Below, piece by piece: positions 13,604-22,490 of a stretch of 64,000 nt of DNA. This DNA is from Limnochorda pilosa. GTDB taxonomy: Bacteria; Bacillota; Limnochordia; Limnochordales; Limnochordaceae. The stretch is from NCBI RefSeq assembly GCF_001544015.1, contig NZ_AP014924.1:1-64000 (forward strand), read 5' to 3'. Numbering within the stretch: the stretch's first letter is position 1; every line of letters begins with the position of its first letter. The translations under genes were made by a program, and so were the position numbers. The notes beneath the pieces were generated by a model. It made no database searches, was not told the DNA's origin, and saw only the letters and a program-made list of their open reading frames with translations.

Positions 13604-13820
13604 ACGCCGGCCGGATCGGACGTGGACGTGATCGTGCTGAACGACTGCAACCCCGTGCCGGCGTCTGAGGCCGCGCGCGGGATCTTGCTGTCGGTTCAGG
13701 CCGCGATACCCTGGAATCCTGGCTGCAGCGGAACGCGACGCGGAGGACTGGGTCGCCTTCGCGCCCGACGTCCGCCGCTGGAGGGAGGAGACAGCGTCCC
13801 AGCCGGCGAACCAAAGCTGA
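13604..13820 (+). pseudogene. Decayed MNT-type nucleotidyltransferase remnant
   Basis: No intact gene fits here, but three consecutive protein-like pieces lie in three different frames. First is [20 protein letters not shown] with RGILL (frame of 13622, to about 13690). Next is [11 protein letters not shown] (13702-13734). Last is [18 protein letters not shown] ending at a TGA at 13818-13820. The first piece resembles the end of minimal nucleotidyltransferase (MNT) domains, where VDVVVLN is followed by a PP/NP turn and an E(A/V)xxGRLL helix. MNT proteins are often antitoxins paired with HEPN toxins. The start with the catalytic GSxxRG motif is missing. I read this as the frameshifted tail of a lost gene. 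It could also be chance, since high-GC DNA gives Ala/Arg-rich frames everywhere. Confidence 0.4.
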
Positions 13821-13897
13821 CACCCCCGACGGCGGAGGCCGGTGCGGGGGCGAGCCGAGGGCCTCGTCCCGAGGCCTCGAGAGGAGCTGAGCCGAGC

Positions 13898-15265
13898 GTG
13901 TCCGACGTTCGCACCAAGATCCTTCTGGACGAGTCGCACCTGCCGACGCACTGGTACAACATCCTCGCCGACCTCCCCAACCCGCCGAAGCCGCCCCTGA
14001 ACCCCCGGACGGGCGAGCCCGTGAGCCCGGACGACCTGGCAGCCATCTTCCCCATGGCGCTCATCGAGCAGGAGGTCAGCACCGAGCGCTGGATCCCCAT
14101 CCCCGAACCCGTCCGCGACATCTACCGGCTCTGGCGGCCCACGCCTCTCTACCGGGCCCATCGGTTGGAGGCGGCCCTGGGCACACCCGCCCGCATCTAC
14201 TACAAGTACGAAGGGGTCTCGCCGGCGGGGTCCCACAAGCCCAACACGGCTGTGGCGCAGGCCTTCTACAACAAGCAGGCGGGCATCCGGCGCCTCGCCA
14301 CCGAAACGGGCGCCGGCCAGTGGGGCAGCGCCCTGAGCCTGGCCTGCAACCTCTTCGGCCTCGAGTGCACCGTCTACATGGTGAAGGTGAGCTACCACCA
14401 GAAACCGTACCGGCGCTCCATGATGGAAACCTGGGGAGCCACCGTCCATGCGAGCCCCAGCGACCGGACCCAGGCGGGCCGAGCGGTGTTGAAGGCCGAC
14501 CCCGAGTCGCCCGGAAGCCTGGGCATCGCCATCAGCGAGGCGGTGGAGGACGCGGCCACCCACGACGATACCAACTACGCCCTGGGGAGCGTCCTCAACC
14601 ACGTGCTTCTGCACCAGACGGTCATCGGCCTCGAGGCGAAGGAGCAGCTGGCATCGGTGGGCGAGAAGGCCGACGTGGTCATCGCCCCCTGCGGCGGGGG
14701 AAGCAATCTGGGGGGCATCGCCTTCCCCTTCCTGGCCGACCGCTTCCAGGGCGAGGAGGTGCAGGTACTGGCGGTGGAGCCCTCGGCCTGCCCCACCCTC
14801 ACCCGCGGCCAGTACGCGTACGACTACGGCGACGTGGCCGGCCTCACGCCACTCCTGCCCATGTACACCCTGGGCCGGAGCTTCGTCCCGCCGGGGATCC
14901 ACGCCGGAGGTCTGCGCTACCATGGGGACTCGGCGCTGGTGAGCCAGCTGTACCACGAGGGCCACATCCAGGCTCGGGCCTACCCCCAGGGTCCGGTCTT
15001 CGAGGCCGCGATCCTTTTCGCCCGGCATGAGGGGATCGTGCCGGCCCCGGAATCGGCCCACGCCGTGCGGGCGGCCGTGGACGAGGCGCTGGCGTGCAAA
15101 GAGCGGGGCGAGGCCCGGACTCTGCTGCTCAACCTCTCCGGGCACGGCCACTTCGACATGGGCGCCTACGACGCCTACCTGGCCGGACGCCTGGAGGACC
15201 TCGAGTACCCCCAGGAGGCCATCGACCGGGCCCTGGAGGACCTCCCGCAGGCTCCGGCGATCTGA
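13898..15265 (+). CDS. trpB2: Tryptophan synthase beta-like protein, TrpB2 type
   Basis: 455-residue PLP enzyme of the TrpB2 group, which joins indole and serine to make tryptophan, or has a related beta-replacement role, and does not need the canonical TrpA partner. The longer N-terminus ([20 protein letters not shown]) is TrpB2-specific. The PLP lysine is Lys114 in [11 protein letters not shown]. The phosphate-binding loop is CGGGSNLGG, and the family-typical [17 protein letters not shown] is present. The GTG start is 11 nt after GAGGAG at 13881-13886. The open frame runs further upstream through the decayed gene and is not used. No other trp gene is nearby; leuCD and glyA follow on the same strand. 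Confidence 0.9.
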   Translation: MSDVRTKILLDESHLPTHWYNILADLPNPPKPPLNPRTGEPVSPDDLAAIFPMALIEQEVSTERWIPIPEPVRDIYRLWRPTPLYRAHRLEAALGTPARIYYKYEGVSPAGSHKPNTAVAQAFYNKQAGIRRLATETGAGQWGSALSLACNLFGLECTVYMVKVSYHQKPYRRSMMETWGATVHASPSDRTQAGRAVLKADPESPGSLGIAISEAVEDAATHDDTNYALGSVLNHVLLHQTVIGLEAKEQLASVGEKADVVIAPCGGGSNLGGIAFPFLADRFQGEEVQVLAVEPSACPTLTRGQYAYDYGDVAGLTPLLPMYTLGRSFVPPGIHAGGLRYHGDSALVSQLYHEGHIQARAYPQGPVFEAAILFARHEGIVPAPESAHAVRAAVDEALACKERGEARTLLLNLSGHGHFDMGAYDAYLAGRLEDLEYPQEAIDRALEDLPQAPAI

Positions 15266-15401
15266 GACCTGCGGCAAGCCCAGAGAGGTCACCGCCTCGG
15301 GGCGTCCGTCCGGCCCAACCCCTCCCGGGAGGGATCGGACCCCAGATGACGTATGGCTACTAGAAATCGCCGGCGATCGCCGGCACCCAGAGGTGAGCGA
15401 C

Positions 15402-16829
15402 GTGGCCGGCAAGACCCTGTTCGAGAAGGTATGGGAGGAGCACGTGGTGGTCGAGGAGCCCGGCCGTCCCGATCTCCTCTACATCGACCTCCACCTCGTT
15501 CACGAGGTCACCTCGCCCCAGGCCTTCGAAGGCCTCCGACTGGCGGGGCGCCGGGTGCGCCGGCCGGACCTCACCTTCGCCACCATGGACCACAACGTTC
15601 CCACCACCCCCCGGGTGCCCGGAGAGGCCCTCACCTCCGACCCGATCGCCGCGCGCCAGATGGAGACGCTGGCAGCGAACTGCCGGGAGTTCGGCATCAC
15701 CCTGTGGGACGTCTTTAGCGGAGAGCAGGGTATCGTGCACGTCATCGGACCCCAGCTTGGGCTCACCCAGCCTGGGAAGACCATCGTCTGCGGCGACAGC
15801 CATACCGCAACCCACGGGGCGTTCGGCGCCCTCGCCTTCGGCATCGGCACCACCGAGGTGGAGCACGTCTTGGCCACCCAGACCCTTCCCCAGGCGAAAC
15901 CCAGGACCATGGAGATCTGGGTCGACGGGCAGCTTCCGCCGGGGGTCGCGGCCAAGGACGTGATCCTGGGCATCATCGGCCGGATCGGTACCGACGGGGC
16001 AACGGGGCACGTCATCGAGTACCGGGGTCCGGTGATCCGCTCCCTGACCATGGAGGAGCGGATGACCATCTGCAACATGTCCATCGAAGCCGGGGCCCGG
16101 GCGGGAATGATTGCGCCCGACGCGGAGACGTTCGCTTACCTGGAGGGCCGCCTCTACGCCCCCAAGGGCGCCGCCTTCGAGCGGGCGGTCAGCGCCTGGG
16201 AGAAGCTGCCGACCGACGCCGACGCGCGCTTCGACCGCAGGGTGGTGATCGACGTGGCCACCCTGGCGCCCCAGGTCACCTGGGGAACCAGCCCGGGCAT
16301 GGTCACCGACGTGACGGGCCGGGTGCCCGACCCGGACCAGTTGCCTGCGCCCGACGCCCGCCGGGCGGCCGAGCGAGCCCTGGAGTACATGGGCCTCGAG
16401 CCGGGTACCCCCATCCAGGAGATCCGCCTCGACCGGGTCTTCATCGGGTCGTGCACCAATTCCCGCCTGGAAGACCTGCGGTCGGCCGCCCGGGTGGTGC
16501 GGGGGCGGAAGGTGGCGCCAGGCGTGCGGGCGATGGTGGTGCCCGGCTCCCAGTGGGTGAAGCACCAGGCCGAGCAGGAGGGCTTGGATCGGATCTTCAA
16601 GGAAGCCGGCTTCGAATGGCGCGAGTCAGGGTGCAGCATGTGCCTCGGCATGAACCCGGACATCCTGCAGCCGGGGGAACGGTGCGCCTCCACCTCCAAC
16701 CGGAACTTCGAGGGCCGGCAAGGCCGGGGGGGGCGTACGCACCTGGTGAGCCCGGTGATGGCCGCCGCGGCCGCGATCCACGGCCACTTCGTGGACGTCC
16801 GCGAGATCGACGCGGCCGTCTCGGCCTGA
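15402..16829 (+). CDS. leuC: 3-isopropylmalate dehydratase large subunit
   Basis: LeuC with LeuD isomerises 2- to 3-isopropylmalate in leucine synthesis. The 475-residue product has all three cluster cysteines: Cys351 in GSCTNSR, and Cys411 and Cys414 in [11 protein letters not shown]. It also has [17 protein letters not shown] at 15402 is chosen because AGAGGTGA lies 5 nt upstream and because homologs start MGKTLFEKIW, matched here by [11 protein letters not shown]. An in-frame GTG lies three codons earlier. It precedes leuD by 12 nt. leuA and leuB are not in the window. A homoaconitase-type relative cannot be fully excluded, but the sequence fits bacterial LeuC well. Confidence 0.93.
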   Translation: MAGKTLFEKVWEEHVVVEEPGRPDLLYIDLHLVHEVTSPQAFEGLRLAGRRVRRPDLTFATMDHNVPTTPRVPGEALTSDPIAARQMETLAANCREFGITLWDVFSGEQGIVHVIGPQLGLTQPGKTIVCGDSHTATHGAFGALAFGIGTTEVEHVLATQTLPQAKPRTMEIWVDGQLPPGVAAKDVILGIIGRIGTDGATGHVIEYRGPVIRSLTMEERMTICNMSIEAGARAGMIAPDAETFAYLEGRLYAPKGAAFERAVSAWEKLPTDADARFDRRVVIDVATLAPQVTWGTSPGMVTDVTGRVPDPDQLPAPDARRAAERALEYMGLEPGTPIQEIRLDRVFIGSCTNSRLEDLRSAARVVRGRKVAPGVRAMVVPGSQWVKHQAEQEGLDRIFKEAGFEWRESGCSMCLGMNPDILQPGERCASTSNRNFEGRQGRGGRTHLVSPVMAAAAAIHGHFVDVREIDAAVSA

Positions 16830-16841
16830 AGGAGGAGGACG

Positions 16842-17435
16842 ATGGAACCCTTTCGCGTCCACACGGGACTCGTGGTGCCGCTGGATCGGATCAACGTCGA
16901 CACCGACCAGATCGTTCCCAAGCAATTCCTCAAGCGCATCGAGCGGACCGGCTTCGCCCAGTACCTCTTCTACGACTGGCGGTTCGACGAGGAGGGTCGA
17001 CCGCGTCCCGACTTCGTGCTGAACCTCCCCCGCTACCAGGGGGCCAGCGTCCTGGTGGCCGGGGCCAACTTCGGCTGCGGGTCCTCCCGGGAGCACGCGC
17101 CGTGGGCGCTGAAAGAGTACGGGTTCCGGGCGATCATCGCCCCCTCCTTCGCCGACATCTTCTACTCCAACTGCCTCAACAACGGCCTCCTGCCCGTCCG
17201 GCTCGAGGCCGAAGCAGTGAGCGAGATCATGCGGCGAGCCACGGGCGCGGGAGGCTACCGGGTGACGGTGGACCTGGAACGGTGCCAGGTACGGGACGAG
17301 CAGGGTCTCGCCCTCACCTTCCAGGTGGACGACTTCCGGCGGCGAATGCTCCTGGAGGGCCTGGACGCGATCGACCTCACCCTCCGGCACGAGGCCCCGA
17401 TCCAGGCCTACGAGGCCGCCCACCCCGGCTGGTGA
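16842..17435 (+). CDS. leuD: 3-isopropylmalate dehydratase small subunit
   Basis: Small swivelling subunit of isopropylmalate isomerase, 197 residues. Family signatures are the start HTGLVVPLDRINVDTDQIVPKQFL, the substrate-loop region GANFGCGSSREHAPWAL, and FYSNCLNNGLLPV. The WRFDEEGRPRPDF stretch is the bacterial LeuD type rather than the short archaeal type. ATG with AAGGAGGA 6-7 nt upstream, 12 nt after leuC, so the two are made together as a heterodimer. Confidence 0.95.
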   Translation: MEPFRVHTGLVVPLDRINVDTDQIVPKQFLKRIERTGFAQYLFYDWRFDEEGRPRPDFVLNLPRYQGASVLVAGANFGCGSSREHAPWALKEYGFRAIIAPSFADIFYSNCLNNGLLPVRLEAEAVSEIMRRATGAGGYRVTVDLERCQVRDEQGLALTFQVDDFRRRMLLEGLDAIDLTLRHEAPIQAYEAAHPGW

Positions 17436-17502
17436 GACGCCCGGAGGGCCTCGGTGACGCACGCCAGGCGCCCCATGGGCGCGAGAGCAGGAGGCGAGGA
17501 AT

Positions 17503-18786
17503 GTGGCGATCCCCACGGGGAGTAAGTACCAGACCGAGGAGCTGGAGCTGATTCGCCGGGTCGATCCGGAGGTGGCGGAAGCCATCGCCGCCGAGGTGCG
17601 ACGCCAGCAGCAGACCTTGGAGCTGATCGCCTCTGAGAACTTCGCGAGCCGGGCCGTCATGGCCGCCCAGGGCTTGGTGATGACCAACAAGTACGCGGAA
17701 GGCTACCCGGCGCGCCGCTACTACGGCGGCTGCCAGTTCGTGGACGTGCCTGAGCGGTTGGCCATCCAGCGGGCGAAGGAGCTCTTCGGTGCCGAACACG
17801 CCAACGTTCAGCCCCACTCGGGGGCCCAGGCCAACCAGGCCGTCTACTTCGCCGCCCTGGAGCCGGGCGACACCATCATGGGCATGGCGCTCCCCCATGG
17901 CGGACACCTGACCCACGGGAGCCCCGTGAACCTCTCGGGGCGCTGGTTCCGGGTGGTGCCGTACCACGTTTCCCGGGAAACGGAAGAGCTGGACTACGAC
18001 GAGGTGCGCGCCCTGGCCCTGGAGAACCGGCCCAAGCTGATCGTGGCCGGGGCCAGCGCCTACCCGCGGATCATTGATTTCGAGCGCCTGGCCTCCATCG
18101 CCCGGGAGGTGGGCGCCCGGCTGATGGTGGACATGGCCCACATTGCCGGGTTGGTGGCCGCCGGCGTCCATCCCAGCCCCGTGCCCCACGCGGAGTACGT
18201 CACCACCACCACCCACAAGACCCTGCGCGGCCCTCGCGGCGGGTTGATCCTCACCACCGCCGAACGGGCCGCGGAGCTGGACAAGGCCGTCTTCCCCGGC
18301 GTCCAGGGCGGGCCGCTCATGCACGTCATCGCGGCCAAAGCCGTGGCGTTGAGAGAGGCCCTCACCCCCGAGTTCCGCGTCTACCAGGAGCAGATCGTCC
18401 GCAACGCCCGCGCCCTGGCCTCCGCGCTTCAGGACCGGGGCTGGCGGCTGGTCTCCGGGGGCACCGATACCCACCTGATGCTGGTGGACGTCAAGTCCCG
18501 GGGCGTCACGGGCAAGGAGGCCGAGGCCCGGCTGGAAGCGGTGGGCATCACCGTCAACAAGAACACCATCCCCTTCGACACGGAGAAGCCCTTCGTCGCC
18601 AGCGGTATCCGGATCGGCACGCCCGCGGTCACGACCCGCGGCATGAAGGAGCCCGAGATGGAGCTTATCGCCGGCCTGATCGACACGGTTCTCTCGGGCT
18701 CGCCCGGCGAAGCCGCCCTGCAGGAGGTGGCCGCTCAGGTCCGGGAGCTCACCGCCGCCTTCCCTCTCTACCCGGGACTTCCGTGA
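17503..18786 (+). CDS. glyA: Serine hydroxymethyltransferase
   Basis: GlyA interconverts serine and glycine using tetrahydrofolate and PLP, supplying one-carbon units. The 427-residue protein has normal length. It contains [11 protein letters not shown] near the start, the [15 protein letters not shown] motif, the SGAQAN cofactor loop, and the PLP lysine at Lys239 in [14 protein letters not shown]. The GTG start lies 8 nt after AGGAGG at 17489-17494. It is 67 nt downstream of leuD and is followed by a GC-rich hairpin, so it is probably the last gene of the trpB2-leuCD-glyA unit. Glycine and serine metabolism links loosely to TrpB (serine user). Confidence 0.96.
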   Translation: MAIPTGSKYQTEELELIRRVDPEVAEAIAAEVRRQQQTLELIASENFASRAVMAAQGLVMTNKYAEGYPARRYYGGCQFVDVPERLAIQRAKELFGAEHANVQPHSGAQANQAVYFAALEPGDTIMGMALPHGGHLTHGSPVNLSGRWFRVVPYHVSRETEELDYDEVRALALENRPKLIVAGASAYPRIIDFERLASIAREVGARLMVDMAHIAGLVAAGVHPSPVPHAEYVTTTTHKTLRGPRGGLILTTAERAAELDKAVFPGVQGGPLMHVIAAKAVALREALTPEFRVYQEQIVRNARALASALQDRGWRLVSGGTDTHLMLVDVKSRGVTGKEAEARLEAVGITVNKNTIPFDTEKPFVASGIRIGTPAVTTRGMKEPEMELIAGLIDTVLSGSPGEAALQEVAAQVRELTAAFPLYPGLP

Positions 18787-18801
18787 GCGGGAGACACCTT
18801 C

Positions 18802-18832
18802 GCCGGGACCTCACGACGCGAGGGGTCCCGGC
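18802..18832 (+). terminator. Hairpin after glyA
   Basis: GCCGGGACC at 18802-18810 pairs with GGTCCCGGC at 18824-18832, extended inward by CTC/GAG. There is no T-tract after it, so if it terminates transcription it does so as a stem without a clear U-run. Confidence 0.5.
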
Positions 18833-18915
18833 CACCCAGGATCCGGTATTCCAGAGCTGTTCCTGAGAGCGGGACAACCGACCCACGACGTTCGACCCTA
18901 TTTGAGAGAGAGACG

Positions 18916-18931
18916 CGTGGATACGTGGATA
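18916..18931. repeat. Tandem 8-nt repeat upstream of the por promoter
   Basis: CGTGGATA occurs twice in immediate tandem (18916-18923, 18924-18931) and is followed by CACG, so the second copy is also half of a CGTG-GATA-CACG dyad. It ends 15 nt before the -35 of the por promoter, a usual place for an activator site. No regulator is known. Confidence 0.5.
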
Positions 18932-18946
18932 CACGACCCTCGCGTG

Positions 18947-18975
18947 TTGTCCCCGTTTGTGATCAATGGTACGAT
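18947..18975 (+). promoter_or_regulatory. por operon promoter
   Basis: TTGTCC at 18947-18952 and TACGAT at 18970-18975 with 17-nt spacing, 73 nt before the first por gene. Confidence 0.55.
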
Positions 18976-19048
18976 CGAATAGGGCACGCGGTGGGTTCTG
19001 GAGTCGCCTGGCGCGTGTCCTGCGCGTGTGAGGGAGAGGGGGAACTCC

Positions 19049-20071
19049 ATGAACCCAACGTTGCCCGTCACCAACGAAGAGGGCTTCTATGAGATTCGCT
19101 TCGAATCGATCGGGGGGCTCGGAGCCAACCTGGCCGGCAAGATGCTGGCCGAGGCCGCGGTCCTGCACATGGGCTTCAACGGCGCCAACTTCTCCTCCTA
19201 TGGTTCGGAGAAGAAGGGCACGCCCGTCAAGACCTTCGTGCGCCTGGGCCCGCCCGAGCAGCAGCTCCGCACCAGCGCGCCCGTCGAACGGCCTCATCTG
19301 CTGGCCATCTTCCACGAAGCCCTGATCCGCTCCGCCGACCCGGCCGGGGGCATCTACCCCGACAGCGTGGTCATCGTCAACACGCCGCGCCGTGTCGCCG
19401 AGCTGGCTCAAGACCTGAAGATGACCAGCGGCACCGTGGGCGTGCTGGACGCCCTGCAGATCTCGGTGGAGGAGAAGAGCCGTATCAACACCGTAATGCT
19501 GGGCGCGCTCGCCCGGGCCTCGGGCTTCCTGGATCCCGAAGCGGTCCGCGCCGTGATTCGGGAAACCTTCGAGCGCAAGTACCCGCACCTGGTGCAGCGG
19601 AACCTGAAGAGCTTCGACCGGGGCTACGAGGAGCTGGTCCTGCGGGATCTGGGCGACGCCCCCGTCGGCGCCGAGGGCAAGCCCTTCAAGCGCCCGGGAC
19701 CGCTCTGGGGCTACCAGAACGCCCCCATCGGAGGCGTCATCGCCGACCCGGCCAACACGGTGCTGAAGGACATGAGTGCTTCGCGTCAGGGCTTCGTGCC
19801 TGTCTTCGACCGGGAGCTCTGCATCGACTGCGGCCAGTGCGACTTCGTCTGCCCGGACCTCTGCTTCGTCTGGGAGCAGGGCCTCGACAAGAAGGGCCGC
19901 CCCGCCCAGAGGCTGGTGGGCATCGACTACCAGTACTGCAAGGGCTGCCTCAAGTGCGTGGAGGCCTGCCCCGTTCCCGGCGCCCTCAGCGAGACCCGGG
20001 AGACGTCCGAGCTGGTCACGAGCCGCCGGGTGCCGCATCCCTTCGTCCACGTGGAAAGGGTGAATGCCTGA
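19049..20071 (+). CDS. 2-oxoacid:ferredoxin oxidoreductase, fused gamma-delta subunits
   Basis: 340-residue fusion. Residues about 10-190 are the gamma domain of pyruvate/2-oxoacid:ferredoxin oxidoreductases (EIRFESIGGLGANLAGKMLAEAA). The C-terminal 90 residues are the delta ferredoxin with two [4Fe-4S] motifs, Cys258-x2-Cys261-x2-Cys264-x3-Cys268 and Cys297-x2-Cys300-x2-Cys303-x3-Cys307. The delta domain passes electrons from the TPP site to external ferredoxin. The ATG at 19049 is preceded by GAGAGGGGGAA; an upstream GTG in frame is less likely. The gene overlaps the next by one base (TGATG), indicating coupled translation of the two halves of the enzyme. Confidence 0.9.
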   Translation: MNPTLPVTNEEGFYEIRFESIGGLGANLAGKMLAEAAVLHMGFNGANFSSYGSEKKGTPVKTFVRLGPPEQQLRTSAPVERPHLLAIFHEALIRSADPAGGIYPDSVVIVNTPRRVAELAQDLKMTSGTVGVLDALQISVEEKSRINTVMLGALARASGFLDPEAVRAVIRETFERKYPHLVQRNLKSFDRGYEELVLRDLGDAPVGAEGKPFKRPGPLWGYQNAPIGGVIADPANTVLKDMSASRQGFVPVFDRELCIDCGQCDFVCPDLCFVWEQGLDKKGRPAQRLVGIDYQYCKGCLKCVEACPVPGALSETRETSELVTSRRVPHPFVHVERVNA

Positions 20072-22365
20072 TGGCCATTCCCAAGGAGGCGCTGCACGAG
20101 GCCGGGCGACCCGAGCAGAAGCTGGACTTCCGCAGCGGCAACGAGATGGCGGCCATCGCCGCCCGCCAGATCAACTTCCACGTGATGGGCTACTACCCCA
20201 TCACCCCGTCCACCGAGGTCGCCGAGTACCTGGACGAGATGAAGGCGGACGGCGAGCACGAGGTGGTGATGATCCCAGGCGACGGCGAGCACGGTGCCGC
20301 GGGCATCTGCTACGGCGCCACCACCGCCGGCGGCCGGGTGGTGAACGCCACCAGCGCCAACGGGCTCATGTACAGCCTGGAGCAGCTCCCGGTGCAGTCG
20401 GGGACACGACTCCCCATGGTCCTCAACCTGGTGACCCGCTCCATCAGCGGCCCGCTCAACATCCACGGGGACCACTCGGACCTCTACTTCGCCATCCACA
20501 CGGGTTGGATCGTGCTGCTGGCGCGGGATCCCCAGGCCGTGTACGACATGAACGTGCTGGCCGTGAAGATCGGCGAGCACCCCAGGGTCCGGCTGCCGGT
20601 GATCGTGGCCTACGACGGCTTCTTCACCAGCCACCAGAAGCGGCGGGTGCAGTACTTCGCGCACCCCGAGGAAGTCCGCGACTTCCTGGGCCGCCGGGAG
20701 CAGGAGTTCACCTCCATCGACCCCCGCAACCCGGTCACCATCGGGCCCTACATGAACGAGCCCGACTTCATCAACAACAAGTACCAGCTCAAGCTCGCCT
20801 TCGACGCCGCCCGCGAGGTGATCCCCGAGATCTTCGCGGAGTGGGAGCGGCTCTCGGGCCGGAGCTACCCGGTTCTCGACGCCTACCGGATGGACGACGC
20901 GGAGGTGGCTCTCTTCCTGGTCAACTCCGCCGCCGAGACCGCCAAGGACGTGGCCGACCGCCTGCGGGAGCAGGGTATCCGGGCGGGCGTGGTGAGCCCC
21001 AACGTGCTTCGGCCCTTCCCGGCCGCGGAGATCCGCAAGGCCCTGCGCGGCGTGAAGGCCGTGGTGGTGGCCGAGAGGGCCGACACCTCCTTCGGTGAGG
21101 ACGGCTCCCAGCTCACCCACGAGATCAAGTCCGCCCTCCGCGACGACCCGGAGAACCGCACCTTGGTGCTCTCCCGGGTCTACGGGCTGGGCGGCAAGGA
21201 GTTCTACCCCGAGGATGCCCGCACCCTCTTCGACGAGGCCGTCGAGGCTGCCCGGAACGGGCGGGTAGAGAAGCCCTTCGAGTACCTGGGCGTCACCCCC
21301 GGCGACCCGGCCAAGCAGCCCGTGCGGGTCGTGGAGCCCCTGAAGAAGGAAGAGGTCAACCTGGGCCTGGTGGAGGTGGAGAAGGACCCGGAGACCGGCC
21401 GGCTCGAGGTGAAGGTGGCCCGGCCGCGGGAGCTGACCGCCCGCCCGAAGCGGCTGGTACCGGGCCACGGCGCCTGCCCCGGCTGCGGCATCTTCTCCGC
21501 GGTGGACACCTTCTTGAAGGGCATCGAAGGCGACGTGGTGGTGCTCTACCAGACGGGCTGCGGCATGGTGGTCACCACGGGGTACCCCTACAGCAGCCAC
21601 CGGGTCACCTACATCCACAACCTCTTCCAGAACGGCGCCGCCACCCTCTCAGGGGTGGTGGAGATGTTCCATGAGCGGCAGCGCCGGGGTGAGATCCCCT
21701 CCGACGAGGAACTCACCTTCGTGATGATCACCGGCGACGGCGGCATGGACATCGGCATGGGTCCGGCCATCGGCACGGCGCTGCGGAACCACCGGCTGAT
21801 CATCCTGGAGTACGACAACCAGGGCTACATGAACACGGGCGCCCAGCTCTCCTACTCCACGCCCTACGGGCACCGCACCAGCACCAGCCACGTGGGACCG
21901 GCCGAGGCGGGCAAGGCCTTCCACCACAAGGACACGGCCCAGATCATGGCCGCCACCCACATCCCTTACGTCTTCACCGGATCCGAGGCGTTCCCGCAGG
22001 ACCTGGTGAAGAAGGCGGCCAAGGCCCAGTACTACGCCACCCGCGAGGGCATGGTCTACGGCAAGGTGCTCGTCACCTGCCCCCTCAACTGGCTGAGCGA
22101 GGAGCGCCTGGGCACCAAGATCCAGGAGGCGGCCGTGAACAGCTGCTTCTTCCCGCTCTACGAGGTGGAGCACGGGGTCACCACCCTCACCCACAACCCG
22201 GAGGACCGCGGGAAGAAGATCCCCGTCTCCGACTGGCTGAAGATGATGGGCAAGACCCGGCACCTCCTCAAGCCCGAGCACGCGGACATGGTGGCGGAGA
22301 TCCAGCGGGAGGTCGACTTCCGCTGGGAACAGCTGAAGGCGAAGCACGCGAGCCCTGTGCTCTGA
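20071..22365 (+). CDS. 2-oxoacid:ferredoxin oxidoreductase, fused alpha-beta subunits
   Basis: 764-residue fusion carrying the catalytic parts of the enzyme that oxidatively decarboxylates a 2-oxoacid to acyl-CoA and reduces ferredoxin. Residues 1-420 are the alpha domain (GYYPITPSTEVAEYLDEM, then the transketolase-like C-terminal region SPNVLRPFPAAEIRKAL). Residues 455-760 are the beta domain, with cluster cysteines 469 and 472 in CPGCG and Cys497 in QTGCG. Its TPP motif runs from GDGG at 555-558 to DNQGYMNTG at 582-590. Substrate (pyruvate versus branched or other 2-oxoacid) cannot be told from sequence alone. The open frame begins further upstream, but the ATG overlapping the previous stop is the real start. 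Confidence 0.92.
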   Translation: MAIPKEALHEAGRPEQKLDFRSGNEMAAIAARQINFHVMGYYPITPSTEVAEYLDEMKADGEHEVVMIPGDGEHGAAGICYGATTAGGRVVNATSANGLMYSLEQLPVQSGTRLPMVLNLVTRSISGPLNIHGDHSDLYFAIHTGWIVLLARDPQAVYDMNVLAVKIGEHPRVRLPVIVAYDGFFTSHQKRRVQYFAHPEEVRDFLGRREQEFTSIDPRNPVTIGPYMNEPDFINNKYQLKLAFDAAREVIPEIFAEWERLSGRSYPVLDAYRMDDAEVALFLVNSAAETAKDVADRLREQGIRAGVVSPNVLRPFPAAEIRKALRGVKAVVVAERADTSFGEDGSQLTHEIKSALRDDPENRTLVLSRVYGLGGKEFYPEDARTLFDEAVEAARNGRVEKPFEYLGVTPGDPAKQPVRVVEPLKKEEVNLGLVEVEKDPETGRLEVKVARPRELTARPKRLVPGHGACPGCGIFSAVDTFLKGIEGDVVVLYQTGCGMVVTTGYPYSSHRVTYIHNLFQNGAATLSGVVEMFHERQRRGEIPSDEELTFVMITGDGGMDIGMGPAIGTALRNHRLIILEYDNQGYMNTGAQLSYSTPYGHRTSTSHVGPAEAGKAFHHKDTAQIMAATHIPYVFTGSEAFPQDLVKKAAKAQYYATREGMVYGKVLVTCPLNWLSEERLGTKIQEAAVNSCFFPLYEVEHGVTTLTHNPEDRGKKIPVSDWLKMMGKTRHLLKPEHADMVAEIQREVDFRWEQLKAKHASPVL

Positions 22366-22389
22366 CAGGGCCACCACACGAAACACGAC

Positions 22390-22419
22390 GAGGCGGGCCA
22401 GGTCTCCCCGGCCCGCCTC
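22390..22419. terminator. Bidirectional hairpin between por and MFS genes
   Basis: A perfect 10-bp stem, GAGGCGGGCC (22390-22399) with GGCCCGCCTC (22410-22419), loop 10 nt, between two convergent genes. No long T-run on either side. Confidence 0.7.
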
Positions 22420-22490
22420 AATGCGTTCTGCCCCTCCGGCCCGCCCCGCCCCCCTGCGGCGCGTGGCCCGGGAGCGTGCTGCGGGGCCCG

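Noticed and set aside
13622-13897. N-terminal extension of TrpB2 as one 547-residue protein
   Set aside because: The extra 92 codons have no similarity to TrpB2. A ribosome binding site and family-typical start lie at 13898, and the upstream part contains the presumed decayed gene.
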